A stretch of DNA of 36,620 nt. Source: Bacteroidota bacterium. GTDB taxonomy: Bacteria; Bacteroidota; Bacteroidia; B-17B0; Aurantibacillaceae. Position 1 is the stretch's first letter; each line of letters opens with the position of its first letter. The translations under genes were made by a program, and so were the position numbers. Under the pieces are notes generated by a model that worked only from the letters and a program-made list of their open reading frames with translations, did no database searches and was not told the DNA's origin. Location of the stretch: assembly GCA_030681615.1 (NCBI GenBank), contig JAUXSA010000023.1, positions 1 to 36,620 of the forward strand. Direction: 5' to 3'. Positions 1 to 8,259 of the stretch are shown one piece after another.

Positions 1-1
1 T

Positions 2-1000
2 TTTTTGAATGAAAAAGAGCAGGCTATAGAAGTATTTTGTCTGGAACCTTTTCAGGAGGATCTTGATATTACGCAGGCCATGTTAAGTACCCAACAAGTA
101 AAATGGAAATGTTTGGTTGGTAATTTAAAAAAGTGGCGCGAAGAAGTATTGGTTTTACGAACTAATGAAATTATTTTAAAAGTAAAAGTAGTTGAAAAAC
201 GTAATGAAGATGTGGTTGTAGAATTTTGCTGGGAACCCGTGCAGTTATGTTTTGCAGAGGTACTTGAAAAAGCTGGAGCCATGCCCATTCCGCCTTATTT
301 AAAACGTAAAAGTGAAGAGTTGGATGCTACCAGATACCAAACCATTTATGCAGAAAAGAATGGGTCGGTGGCAGCGCCCACGGCTGGTTTGCACTTTACG
401 CCGGAAGTAAATGAAAAATTAAAAAATAAAAATATTACTTCACTTTATGTAACGTTACACGTTGGCGCCGGCACTTTTAAGCCTGTAAAGGCAAGTACTT
501 TGGCCGGGCACGAGATGCATGCTGAATGGATAGATGTAAGCAAAACAACCATAAACGAACTATTAAAAAGCGGGAATAAAAAAAAGATAGCTGTAGGAAC
601 TACTTCTTTGCGCACGCTTGAATCGCTTTACTGGATGGGCTTAAAAGTATTTTACGACCCTGAATTAAAGCCTGCAGAATTGGAAATAGGGCAGTGGTTC
701 CCATACGAATTTGCGCAAAAAGAAATAACAGTAACTGAAAGTTTAAGCGCGTTATTACAATGGTTAGAAAAAAATAATTTGCAGCAATTAAGTTGCAAAA
801 CCGCTATATTATTGGCTCCGCCTTATCAATTAAAATTAGTGGATGGCATAATCACCAATTTTCATCAACCGCAAAGCACCTTGTTGTTATTAATTAGTTG
901 TGTAGTTGGAAATAATTGGAAAGACATTTATAAATATGCTTTAGAGCACGATTTTAGGTTTTTGAGCTATGGCGATAGCTCTTTATTGATGAAACAATAG
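2..1000 (+). CDS. queA: QueA, S-adenosylmethionine:tRNA ribosyltransferase-isomerase (5' truncated by window edge)
   Basis: QueA transfers and isomerises the ribosyl group of SAM onto 7-aminomethyl-7-deazaguanine at the tRNA wobble position, giving epoxyqueuosine in the queuosine pathway. The family signatures are clear: a VAAPTAGLHF block, LHVGAGTFKPV, VGTTSLRTLES, ITNFHQPQSTLLL and the C-terminal FLSYGDSSLL. About 331 codons are visible. A TTG at 5 could be read as a start, but the conserved QueA N-terminus (roughly the first 70-80 residues) is missing and the frame stays open to the window edge, so the gene almost certainly begins upstream. A palindromic repeat follows 8 bases after the stop. 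Confidence 0.93.
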   Translation, partial: FLNEKEQAIEVFCLEPFQEDLDITQAMLSTQQVKWKCLVGNLKKWREEVLVLRTNEIILKVKVVEKRNEDVVVEFCWEPVQLCFAEVLEKAGAMPIPPYLKRKSEELDATRYQTIYAEKNGSVAAPTAGLHFTPEVNEKLKNKNITSLYVTLHVGAGTFKPVKASTLAGHEMHAEWIDVSKTTINELLKSGNKKKIAVGTTSLRTLESLYWMGLKVFYDPELKPAELEIGQWFPYEFAQKEITVTESLSALLQWLEKNNLQQLSCKTAILLAPPYQLKLVDGIITNFHQPQSTLLLLISCVVGNNWKDIYKYALEHDFRFLSYGDSSLLMKQ

Positions 1001-1007
1001 TGTGCAA

Positions 1008-1051
1008 TTTAAACCACACAGTAAACCTCTATGTATCTATGTGGGTTAAAA
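1008..1051. repeat. Palindromic repeat, family B copy 1, after queA
   Basis: The arms TTTAACCACA-like (1008-1018) and TGTGGGTTAAA (1040-1050) form an imperfect stem around an A/T-rich loop. A related element (family B copy 2) lies between murG and murC near 20371-20446. It may form a 3' hairpin for queA, but no long T tract follows. Confidence 0.5.
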
Positions 1052-1125
1052 ATGACATTGCATGTTAAATAACTGCATTTTAATACTTTGCTATAAAAAA
1101 AGGTAAAACTGTCTTGTTTTTTTAA

Positions 1126-1133
1126 TATTTTTG
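1126..1133 (+). promoter_or_regulatory. -7 promoter element of first T9SS paralogue
   Basis: TATTTTTG is an exact match to the Bacteroidota -7 consensus TAnnTTTG. It lies 23 bases before the ATG at 1157. A clear -33 element is not visible. The same element occurs at 2340-2347 before the paralogue, and a TTTGC lies 35-36 bases further upstream in both cases, so the promoter appears to have been duplicated with the gene. Confidence 0.55.
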
Positions 1134-1156
1134 ATAAAACAAATAATACTATTCTC

Positions 1157-2173
1157 ATGAAAAAAATCTATTTATCACTTTTATCGTTAGTTTGCGGTTT
1201 AACTGTAAATGCACAAACATTGACCGATGCTAACCATTCACCAGCCGCTGGAGACATGAATACAACCTGGCAATGCGATTCGCTGACGGTTACTCCTGGC
1301 GCTTCAGGAGCCGGTGCAACCTGGAATTACGGAACAATTGTAACGCATTCAAGCGTAGTAAATAATTATACAGCCGCAGTAAATACAAACACAAGTTATC
1401 CAATTCCAGGTATCGCTTTTGCATCTTCTATCAATAATATTTCATATTATAAATCTTCTCCAACAGATCTTAAATATTGGGGTGGCAATATTTTTGTTGG
1501 CGGTTTATCTGCTACATTGATCTATACGAATGCAGCCGTTACAGCATCGTATCCTATGAATCTTAACACTACAGCTTCTTCTGTAACAGGAGGAAGTATT
1601 TCAATACCATCTTTATCACAAAACGGAACATTTACCGGAAATAGTAATACTCTTGCTGATGGAACTGGTACATTGATCCTGCCTTCTGGAACATATAATA
1701 ATGGTATACGTGTGGTTACAACACAAACCATAAATTTTACAGCTCCTTTGGGTTCTGGAACTGTTACTCAGGTAAACTACGATTATTATGAAGCAGGCGT
1801 AAAAAATTCGTTATTTACTATTTCAACATCTACATTTCAGATCGGGCCTCCATTTTCATCAACATCGACACAAACTATTGTTACAAGAAGCAATCCTTCT
1901 ACTGTTGGTCTTAAAGAAAACAAACAAAATGTAATTGACATGGTTGTTTTCCCAAATCCTGCAAGCACAACTTTAAATTTTGCCACAGAAAGTAAAGAAG
2001 CAAAGCAGGTTTTAATTTATGATGTTACCGGTAAATTAGTTGATACACAAACTATAACTGATGGTAAATTAAAATTAAATGTATCTGCTTACAATAACGG
2101 TTTATATACTTATTCGGTTATTGGTAATAATAACCAAACTTTAAGAACAGGAAAAGTAACTGTTAGTCATTAA
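1157..2173 (+). CDS. Secreted protein with type IX secretion (type A) C-terminal sorting domain, paralogue 1
   Basis: This 338-residue protein has a signal peptide (about residues 1-19, ending VNAQ) and a Ser/Thr/Asn-rich body. Its C-terminal domain, about residues 265-338, has the VFPNPASTTLNF start, the YDVTGKLV centre and a GLYTYSVIGN-TLRTGKVTVSH end. That is the type A sorting domain used by T9SS substrates, so the protein should cross the outer membrane through the T9SS and be anchored or released at the surface. The body is not recognised. It shares its layout and many blocks (NHSPAAGD, WQCDS, GASGAGATWN, GNSNTLADGTGTLIL, VVTTQTINF) with the next gene, so the two are tandem duplicates. 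A possible lectin-like or adhesin role is only a guess. Confidence 0.85.
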   Translation: MKKIYLSLLSLVCGLTVNAQTLTDANHSPAAGDMNTTWQCDSLTVTPGASGAGATWNYGTIVTHSSVVNNYTAAVNTNTSYPIPGIAFASSINNISYYKSSPTDLKYWGGNIFVGGLSATLIYTNAAVTASYPMNLNTTASSVTGGSISIPSLSQNGTFTGNSNTLADGTGTLILPSGTYNNGIRVVTTQTINFTAPLGSGTVTQVNYDYYEAGVKNSLFTISTSTFQIGPPFSSTSTQTIVTRSNPSTVGLKENKQNVIDMVVFPNPASTTLNFATESKEAKQVLIYDVTGKLVDTQTITDGKLKLNVSAYNNGLYTYSVIGNNNQTLRTGKVTVSH

Positions 2174-2193
2174 TTAAAACACAGTTTTTTTTG

Positions 2194-2247
2194 GCCACAG
2201 ATTTCGCAGATAAACACAGATTTTGTGTAATCTGCGTAATCTGTGGC
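2194..2247. repeat. Palindromic repeat, family A copy 1; terminator-like hairpin
   Basis: A long near-perfect inverted repeat: gccacagatttcgcagat at the left, atctgcgtaatctgtggc at the right, with an inner ACACA/TGTGT stem in the loop. It starts 21 bases after the stop of the preceding gene and is followed by a T-rich tract, so it probably acts as its terminator. The left arm is identical over 18 bases to the copy at 26976. Confidence 0.75.
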
Positions 2248-2339
2248 TTTCTTTTTTCTGCTTAGAAGGCGCTTATGTTAAAATACCCTCATTTTTCCTC
2301 TTTGCCTCAAAAAAGTTAAAAAGAACTTGTTTTTTTTTC

Positions 2340-2347
2340 TATTTTTG
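2340..2347 (+). promoter_or_regulatory. -7 promoter element of second T9SS paralogue
   Basis: TATTTTTG matches TAnnTTTG exactly and lies 23 bases before the ATG at 2371, the same distance as in paralogue 1. A CTTG plus T-run block precedes it in both genes. Confidence 0.55.
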
Positions 2348-2370
2348 GTGAAATACTAAAATAAAAAAAC

Positions 2371-3384
2371 ATGAAAAAAATTTATCTATCAATCTTTACA
2401 GCTTTAGCCGGCTTATCGCTAAATGCTCAAACATTAACTCAGGCTAATCACTCTCCGGCTGCTGGAGATGTTTTTTCAACATGGCAATGTGATTCTACGG
2501 GGATTGTTGCCGGAGCAAGTGGTGCAGGCGCTACCTGGAATTTTGGCACAATAATAACACATACAAGTGTTGTAAAAAATTATTCTGCTATTACAAATAC
2601 CAATACTTCTTATCCGGTATCAGGTGTAAAGGTTAGCTCATCATTAACCAACGAATCTTACTACACTTCTGCTGCTGCTTCTCTTAATTATTGGGGAGGT
2701 AATATTACTGTTAGCACAACAGCTGCCAGTTTAATTTATTCAACACCGGCTGTTGTAGCTGCTTACCCAATGAGCATCAGTACTACAAGTTCTTCTACTA
2801 CTGCGGGTAGTATAACAGTTTTATCATTGCCTGGTACATTTACCGGTAATAGTAATACGTTGGCTGATGGTACAGGTACTTTAATTTTAGCTTCAGGTAC
2901 TTATAGCAATGTAATTCGTGTTGTAACTACACAAACAATTAATTTTAACCTACCACCTTTTGCAACAGGTACTGTAACTCAAAAAAACTGGGATTATTAT
3001 AATGTAAGCAGCCCAAAAGAGGCTTTGTTTACCATTTCAACTTCAACCCTTGCTTCTTCAGTTTCTCCAACCTCTACGCAAACAATCGTTACACGTCGTA
3101 ACCCGGCAATTGCAACAGGGCTTAATGCAAATAGTTTTGCATCAATTAATTTAGCTGTTTTCCCTAACCCATCAAGCACTACTGTAAATTTTGCTACAGA
3201 AAATACGGAAGCAAAACAAGTAGCTGTTTATGATGTAACAGGTAAATTAGTTGTAAAACAAAACTTAACTGAAGGTAAATTAACTTTAGATGTTTCTGCT
3301 TACACAACAGGTTTATATATGTACAGTGTAATTGGTAACGCTAACCAAACTTTAAAAACTGGTAAAATTACTGTTAGTCACTAA
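2371..3384 (+). CDS. Secreted protein with type IX secretion (type A) C-terminal sorting domain, paralogue 2
   Basis: This 337-residue tandem paralogue of the preceding gene has a signal peptide (about 1-19, ending LNAQ), a Ser/Thr-rich body and a type A sorting domain over about residues 264-337 (VFPNPSSTTVNF, YDVTGKLV, GLYMYSVIGN, KTGKITVSH). The N-terminal 20 residues and the C-terminal domain are the best conserved parts between the copies. The middle diverges mainly in short Ser/Thr segments. The protein is predicted to be exported by Sec and then the T9SS. The body gives no recognisable enzymatic motif. A palindromic repeat follows 17 bases after the stop. Confidence 0.85.
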   Translation: MKKIYLSIFTALAGLSLNAQTLTQANHSPAAGDVFSTWQCDSTGIVAGASGAGATWNFGTIITHTSVVKNYSAITNTNTSYPVSGVKVSSSLTNESYYTSAAASLNYWGGNITVSTTAASLIYSTPAVVAAYPMSISTTSSSTTAGSITVLSLPGTFTGNSNTLADGTGTLILASGTYSNVIRVVTTQTINFNLPPFATGTVTQKNWDYYNVSSPKEALFTISTSTLASSVSPTSTQTIVTRRNPAIATGLNANSFASINLAVFPNPSSTTVNFATENTEAKQVAVYDVTGKLVVKQNLTEGKLTLDVSAYTTGLYMYSVIGNANQTLKTGKITVSH

Positions 3385-3400
3385 TTAGAATAATACTTTT

Positions 3401-3469
3401 AGCCGCAGATCCCTCAGATCAACACGGATTTATTTCTTGTGAAGATTTGTTAGGTCTGCGGTTATTTTT
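3401..3469. repeat. Palindromic repeat, family A copy 2; terminator-like
   Basis: Arms AGCCGCAGA (3401-3409) and TCTGCGGTT (3454-3462) pair, with inner CAGATC/GAAGATTTG-type remnants. A run of seven T follows the right arm. A degenerate second part (GATCTGTGTAATTAGTGAAA) lies at 3486-3505. The sequence is a diverged relative of the 2194 and 26976 copies and again sits just after a stop codon. Confidence 0.6.
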
Positions 3470-3514
3470 TTGCTTAATTTGTGAAGATCTGTGTAATTAG
3501 TGAAATCTGTGACT

Positions 3515-3522
3515 TATTTTTG
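3515..3522 (+). promoter_or_regulatory. -7 promoter element of yqeY
   Basis: TATTTTTG matches the TAnnTTTG consensus and lies 23 bases before the ATG at 3546, directly at the edge of the repeat-derived sequence. No good -33 element is visible. Confidence 0.45.
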
Positions 3523-3545
3523 TATAATAAATTAAATAGAGAATT

Positions 3546-3986
3546 ATGAATATTGAAGAAAAAATAAACAGCGAAATAAAAACAGCCATGCTGGCTAAGG
3601 ATGCAAAAAAACTGGAAGCATTGCGTGGTATAAAATCGGTTATATTATTATTAAAAACATCTCCTGAGGGTTTAACAGATGACAGCGTTAATAAAGCGTT
3701 ACAAAAGGAAGTAAAAAAACGTAAAGAATCGGCAGAGATCTATAAAAGCCAAAACCGTGCTGATCTCGAAGAAGTAGAATTATCGCAAGCCTCTATAATA
3801 GAAGAATATTTACCAAAACAAATGAGCGAAGACGAAGTAAAAGCGGAACTGGTAAAAATTATTGCTTCGGTTGGTGCTGCTAGTCCCGGTGATATGGGTA
3901 AGGTAATGGGTGCTGCTTCAAAAGCATTGGCAGGCAAAGCCGATAATAAAATGGTTTCTGTTTTAGTGAAACAATTGTTGGGGTAA
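3546..3986 (+). CDS. GatB/YqeY domain-containing protein
   Basis: This 146-residue protein matches the YqeY family over its whole length: an N-terminal helical part with LEALRGIKSVILLLK, KEVKKRKESAEIYKSQNRADL and IIEEYLPKQMSEDE, and a C-terminal GDMGKVMGAASKALAGKAD segment that resembles the tRNA-binding tail domain of GatB. The family is thought to interact with tRNA or amidotransferase-like enzymes, but its biochemical role is not settled. In many Bacteroidota, by my recollection, the yqeY homologue sits directly after ftsZ. Here it is about 22 kb away on the far side of the dcw cluster. It converges on the next gene with a gap of only 14 bases. Confidence 0.9.
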   Translation: MNIEEKINSEIKTAMLAKDAKKLEALRGIKSVILLLKTSPEGLTDDSVNKALQKEVKKRKESAEIYKSQNRADLEEVELSQASIIEEYLPKQMSEDEVKAELVKIIASVGAASPGDMGKVMGAASKALAGKADNKMVSVLVKQLLG

Positions 3987-4000
3987 TTTTTTCTCTCAGA

Positions 4001-4606
4001 TTAGGAGAAAAAGTAAAAGACTATACCTACAATATCAAAGAACAGAACGGAGTAAATAATAACTTTGCTGAAAAAATCAAAGCCGTCTTTCAACATAAAA
4101 GAGAGTAGCGTAAAGCCAATGACAAAAATTAAATAATTATTGCAACGCGCCAACTCTACCAATATATTTAATGTTTCACCGCCCACCTTTTGAACGTAGG
4201 TCTTTTTTCCGAAAATATTTTTTGAGATAAAAATATGGTCACCCACCGAAAATTCATCTGGCTTAGACTTTAAAAGATCAATAGTGTATTTATTGTTTTG
4301 GGTTGTGGTAAGATAAATGCTTTTATGATCGCGCGAATCGGTTCTTTTTGTAAAATGTGTTTCTTCCACATCATACACCGAAACAACTTCTTGTGTAACC
4401 GATGTAATTACGAGTTTATTAAAATAAACGATGTAAAGGCTAAATACAACAGTAGTAATGCGTAGGTATACAGAGAATTTAAAGAACCTGCTTCGCTTGT
4501 AAAAATAATTATAAAGCTGACGCCTTCTTTCCTTATCTTTTAATTCAATACCGGCGTTCTCAATTAATTTTTGTTGTAATTGAACACTACGTTCTTTTCT
4601 GGCCAT
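4001..4606 (-). CDS. Small membrane protein of unknown function
   Basis: I do not recognise a family for this 201-residue protein. It starts with a charged, helical cytoplasmic segment (residues 1-35, rich in Lys, Arg, Glu and Gln). A hydrophobic helix follows at about 38-57, then a mostly beta-like soluble region (about 60-150, including SVGDHIFISKNIFGKK), and two more hydrophobic helices near 156-175 and 180-200. The layout suggests an inner-membrane protein with one periplasmic or cytoplasmic globular domain. It has its own ATG and is separated from the upstream tonB-like gene by a strong terminator, so it probably has its own promoter. A function cannot be inferred from context. Confidence 0.65.
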   Translation of the reverse strand: MARKERSVQLQQKLIENAGIELKDKERRRQLYNYFYKRSRFFKFSVYLRITTVVFSLYIVYFNKLVITSVTQEVVSVYDVEETHFTKRTDSRDHKSIYLTTTQNNKYTIDLLKSKPDEFSVGDHIFISKNIFGKKTYVQKVGGETLNILVELARCNNYLIFVIGFTLLSFMLKDGFDFFSKVIIYSVLFFDIVGIVFYFFS

Positions 4607-4618
4607 ATATAAAAATAC

Positions 4619-4649
4619 AAAAAAGGCCGGAAACCAGTTCCGACCTTTT
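4619..4649 (-). terminator. Intrinsic terminator after the TonB-family gene
   Basis: On the minus strand a 12-bp stem (AAAAGGTCGGAA pairing with TTCCGGCCTTTT, one wobble) with a 5-base loop is followed by a U run. It lies about 38 bases past the stop of the minus-strand TonB-family gene. Confidence 0.8.
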
Positions 4650-4686
4650 ACACATATTTACAACACACCTTAATCAGAACCCTAAA

Positions 4687-5502
4687 CTAATTAAGTTTAA
4701 ATTTTATTGGTAACTGATAATATACTTTTACTGGCTGACCTTTTACAGTAGCAGGACTTTTAAAATTTGGGATCATACCAACCACACGCAAAGCTTCTTC
4801 GTCCATGCCGTAACCGGCGTTATTTAATAAACTAAGGTTACATACTTTTCCTTTTTCATCTACCACAAACTTTACATACACCGAACCTTGCTTGCCGTAT
4901 TCAGAAGCAATAATCGGGTACTTTATATTTTTTGAAACAAATTGATAAAGCGCTTTTAAGCCACCTTCAAACTCAGGTTGTGTGTCTACACCGTAAGTCT
5001 CTTCTATATCTTTTTTTCCACCACCGGTTGTTGTAACTGAACTTGTAGTTTTTCCACTACCGTTATCAGGAAGATCATTTGCAGCAACAGAACCAGTGCC
5101 GGTTGTTGTTGGCGTATGATCTATATTTACCGAATGCGTTTCAACAATAGCCGAATCAGTTATTTTTCTGGCAATTTCATCAGAGTTTTTAGGATCTGAC
5201 TTTGCCTTGCTTTCTGTTTCTACTTTTTTCTCTATAGCTTTATCTTTTTTGAGATCGAATATTGTTACCATAGAAGAGTCCTGGATCACTAACTGAGCAT
5301 TATTTTGTTCAGGCATATTATTTCTGTTAGTAAAATAATAGGCTATAGACATAAATGTTCCAAATCCAAATATCATTATAGATAAAGATTTAAAGATAGT
5401 ACTTCCGTAAGAAGAGCGAATAGCATATGCACCATAACTTTTATTTCGTTTAGCAAAAATAATATCGTTTATTTTTTGCTGGTTGTTTATTAAGTAGCTC
5501 AT
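4687..5502 (-). CDS. TonB-family protein (energy transducer C-terminal domain)
   Basis: This 271-residue protein has a cytoplasmic N-terminus (residues 1-35, INDIIFAKRNKSYGAYAIR, common in Bacteroidota TonB proteins) and one membrane helix at about 37-57. A long Lys/Glu/Thr/Gly-rich periplasmic linker (about 60-175) follows, then a TonB C-terminal domain (about 180-271). The last includes YPIIASEYGKQGSVYVKFVVDEKGKV, LNNAGYGMDEEALRVV and the final YYQLPIKFKLN. It should couple the proton-motive force, through ExbB/ExbD encoded elsewhere, to outer-membrane TonB-dependent receptors. No exbB, exbD or receptor gene is nearby. It is followed by an intrinsic terminator, so it is probably monocistronic. 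Confidence 0.88.
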   Translation of the reverse strand: MSYLINNQQKINDIIFAKRNKSYGAYAIRSSYGSTIFKSLSIMIFGFGTFMSIAYYFTNRNNMPEQNNAQLVIQDSSMVTIFDLKKDKAIEKKVETESKAKSDPKNSDEIARKITDSAIVETHSVNIDHTPTTTGTGSVAANDLPDNGSGKTTSSVTTTGGGKKDIEETYGVDTQPEFEGGLKALYQFVSKNIKYPIIASEYGKQGSVYVKFVVDEKGKVCNLSLLNNAGYGMDEEALRVVGMIPNFKSPATVKGQPVKVYYQLPIKFKLN

Positions 5503-5672
5503 GATCTTGGTTTTTAAAGGTTAAATTTTTTTTGTATTGTTCCTGAATACAAATTAGATCCTGATGTAAAATTAGAGCTATGGCAGTGAATATAAAACCA
5601 ACTACTTAAATGTGGTAGCTTTTGTTTTTTAAGTGGATAGAAGTAAAAGGGAAATGGTTTAAACAGAAAACA

Positions 5673-6629
5673 TTAAAAGGTACAGTCGGCTACATTCCTT
5701 CTGGTTACCTTTTCTGTCATTTCCCCACCAAATAGGGGCGAGAAGCTGATCATGATCTCCGCTGTATTGGGCGATGCCCTGAACACCTTGTTTATTGAAA
5801 GATCGTAGGCTAAACCAACATTTAAACTTTCAAGAACTTTAAATTGCACAATGCCGCAAACAAAATTCTTGCCTCTTATACTGGCGCCAAGTGCAAAACG
5901 TTTATTGTAATAATTAATAATGTTCAATTCAAGAGATGGTAAACTGGTAATAGAACTTCTGGCGTTAACTGCAACCATCACTTTATCAAAGTCATTTATT
6001 TTAAATTTTTTACCAATACTAAAATTATAATGTGGCAACAATCTTGATGGAGAACCTATTTGCCCGCCAATACCCGCTTGTTTAAAAACGGATACCTGTT
6101 GAAAGCAGAGATCCATAAAGAATTTTTTATTGGTAAGTCTTATACCCGGCACAAGATCGGGATACGCCCATACGGATGAATTGCTGCTTGCCACTGCGGG
6201 ATCGTTACGATCTAAATTATTTCTTGTAAGCTTAAATTGTTTCATGCCTGCAAATAATCCAAACGACATGATCGTTTTTTTTGTGATCAGTAAATGAAAT
6301 GTGTAGGATAACCAAATGTCGTTATGCACAAAATTACCGGCCTGGTCCTGGTCAACATAAACGCCTACATTGTGCCATTTGGTGTAGCCGCGTTTTGGAA
6401 CAAAATTATAATTAAAAGAAACGAAACCGGATTTAGGATTATTTGAAAAACCTATCCATTGTGTTCTTGCTCCAAAAATAAGTTCATACGGTGCGTTAAT
6501 AGAGGTGCCTGATGCTGCAGGGTTATAACCGATCTTATTAAAAATAAACTGAGTATACTGCGGAAACTGCTGTGCCTTGAGAAAAGGAAAGCAGAAACAT
6601 AAAATTAAATATAAGATCAATTTCCTCAT
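5673..6629 (-). CDS. PorP/SprF family type IX secretion-associated membrane protein
   Basis: This 318-residue protein has a signal peptide (about 1-19, ending LKAQ), then the family's FPQYTQFIFNKIGYNPAASGT start, in which the AxNPAxxG-like box is diagnostic. A series of amphipathic beta strands typical of an outer-membrane barrel follows. PorP/SprF proteins are usually paired with T9SS type B sorting-domain proteins, where they help their secretion or anchoring. Here the upstream gene overlaps by 4 bases and encodes exactly such a protein, so the two are translationally coupled and likely work as a pair. The region after the start of this gene (5503-5672) holds no clear terminator. Confidence 0.9.
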   Translation of the reverse strand: MRKLILYLILCFCFPFLKAQQFPQYTQFIFNKIGYNPAASGTSINAPYELIFGARTQWIGFSNNPKSGFVSFNYNFVPKRGYTKWHNVGVYVDQDQAGNFVHNDIWLSYTFHLLITKKTIMSFGLFAGMKQFKLTRNNLDRNDPAVASSNSSVWAYPDLVPGIRLTNKKFFMDLCFQQVSVFKQAGIGGQIGSPSRLLPHYNFSIGKKFKINDFDKVMVAVNARSSITSLPSLELNIINYYNKRFALGASIRGKNFVCGIVQFKVLESLNVGLAYDLSINKVFRASPNTAEIMISFSPLFGGEMTEKVTRRNVADCTF

Positions 6630-7225
6630 CTTAATATGGTAATGTCTCCTTTAAGTACCTTGCTCTTATCGCCGCCGTCGTAATAAAAAACATAGTAATA
6701 TGTTTGATCTAAAACTTTTATGCCGTTCCATGTTCCATCCCAGGGAATATAATTTTCTTTTTGCGAATGAACCTGCTGGCCCCATTTATTATAAATATAT
6801 AAAGCAAATTTTGGATACTTCTCGATATTATATATTTGCAAACGATCATTATAATTATCATCGTTAGGTGTAAAGTGATTGGATACTACAACCGGGCACT
6901 CTACTTTTTCGATCATAAAAGTAATAGTAGTATCTATCTTAGTAAGTAGAACAGTATCAGGCTGCGCTTTAATAATAACACGCACAGAGTAATCCCCCTT
7001 ATCTAAATTGTTAATTGAGAAAACATTGCTTTGGCCATTACTCCAGTCAATAGTTAATATATCGGTTGTTTTAATAATGTCTATTTGTAAGCCGGCGGCT
7101 CCTTTCGAGCATTGTTCGTCTATTTTATTAAAAGTAAACACATAATTATTTTGCCCTAAAAAAGAGTTGGCAAGGCATAATAAAAACACAGAGGTTAATT
7201 TTTTATAAAAAGCCGGAATATTCAT
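6626..7225 (-). CDS. T9SS type B sorting domain (gliding-motility-associated C-terminal domain) protein
   Basis: This short protein of 199 residues has a signal peptide (about 1-24, ending FLGQ), one small beta-rich domain (about 25-108) and a C-terminal type B sorting domain (about 112-199). The latter shows VVSNHFTPNDDNYNDRLQI, FALYIYNKWGQQVH, PWDGTWNG, TYYYVFYY and the closing KGDITILR. Proteins with this domain are exported by the T9SS and held at the surface, often as adhesins. Its stop overlaps the ATG of the PorP/SprF gene by 4 bases. Most type B proteins are far longer. This one is nearly a bare sorting domain and may be a small partner or component of the PorP unit. Confidence 0.88.
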   Translation of the reverse strand: MNIPAFYKKLTSVFLLCLANSFLGQNNYVFTFNKIDEQCSKGAAGLQIDIIKTTDILTIDWSNGQSNVFSINNLDKGDYSVRVIIKAQPDTVLLTKIDTTITFMIEKVECPVVVSNHFTPNDDNYNDRLQIYNIEKYPKFALYIYNKWGQQVHSQKENYIPWDGTWNGIKVLDQTYYYVFYYDGGDKSKVLKGDITILR

Positions 7226-7315
7226 TTGAATTATGCATTAAAGATAATTAAAAAAAGGGTATTTTAATTGTATATTTACGTTCGTCAAATAAATACTAAA
7301 GACGCTATTAAGTTT

Positions 7316-8257
7316 ATGGAAAAAATTGTTGAACAAGTTAGTAAAGAAGCACTATTGGCCGAATTGACCAAAGAGCGCTATGTTCGCAAGACCAACAACG
7401 GTAATAATGAAATTTATATAATCACACACCACAATTCGCCTAACGTAATGCAGGAAATTGGCAGGTTGCGCGAGGTTACGTTTAGGCATGCGGGTGGCGG
7501 CACCGGTAAAGCAATTGATATTGATGAATACGATACCAGTTCGCACCCTTACCAGCAATTATTGGTTTGGAACCCGGAGGATAAAGAAATAGTAGGCGCA
7601 TACCGTTTTATTTTATGCAAGGATGCAGAATACATTAATGGTAAAGTACAATTAGCAACAACAGAACTTTTTGATTTTAGCGAGCAGTTCTATAAAGAAT
7701 ATTTACCATATACTATTGAGTTAGGGCGGTCGTTTATTCAACCTTTATATCAACCTAGTGAGCAATTCAGGAAAGGATTGTTTAGTTTGGATAATTTATG
7801 GGATGGCCTTGGTGCTTTAGTAATTGATAATCCATCGCAAAAATATTTTTATGGTAAAGTAACCATGTATACCGATTTTAATGCAACCGCAAGAGATTAC
7901 ATTTTATCATTTATGTTACATTATTTTCCCGACCCTGAAAAATTAGTAACGCCAATTCATGGTATTACTTTTAAAACTGATGTCTCGGAATTTATTGGCG
8001 AATTAAAAAAATTAGATTACAAAGCCGGCCACGCACATTTAAATAAATTGGTACGTACATTGGGCGAAAATATTCCGCCTTTAGTTAACGCATATATGAA
8101 TTTAAGCAGCACCATGAAATGTTTCGGAACCGCCATTAATCCAACTTTTGGCGGAGTTGAAGAAACAGGGATCTTAGTGGAAATAAAAGATGTTTACCAA
8201 AGTAAAAAAGAAAGACATTTTCATTCTTATTTAGTTGAGAAGGGAATACTAAAATAA
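7316..8257 (+). CDS. GNAT-type N-acyltransferase (hemolysin/OlsB-like, COG3176-type)
   Basis: The protein is 313 residues from the ATG at 7316. A TTG 16 codons upstream would give 329, but a TATATTTA -7-like element at 7271 overlaps that region, so the ATG is preferred. Family hallmarks are IGRLREVTFRHAGGGTGKAIDIDEYD, VGAYRFILC, LGRSFIQPLYQP and the late TFGGVEETG block. This group of acyl-ACP-dependent GNATs includes OlsB and the GlsB-type enzymes that N-acylate ornithine or glycine to make amino-acid lipids, common membrane lipids in Bacteroidota. The substrate here is inferred, not shown. The engB gene follows after 2 bases, so the two are co-transcribed. Confidence 0.8.
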   Translation: MEKIVEQVSKEALLAELTKERYVRKTNNGNNEIYIITHHNSPNVMQEIGRLREVTFRHAGGGTGKAIDIDEYDTSSHPYQQLLVWNPEDKEIVGAYRFILCKDAEYINGKVQLATTELFDFSEQFYKEYLPYTIELGRSFIQPLYQPSEQFRKGLFSLDNLWDGLGALVIDNPSQKYFYGKVTMYTDFNATARDYILSFMLHYFPDPEKLVTPIHGITFKTDVSEFIGELKKLDYKAGHAHLNKLVRTLGENIPPLVNAYMNLSSTMKCFGTAINPTFGGVEETGILVEIKDVYQSKKERHFHSYLVEKGILK

Positions 8258-8259
8258 AA

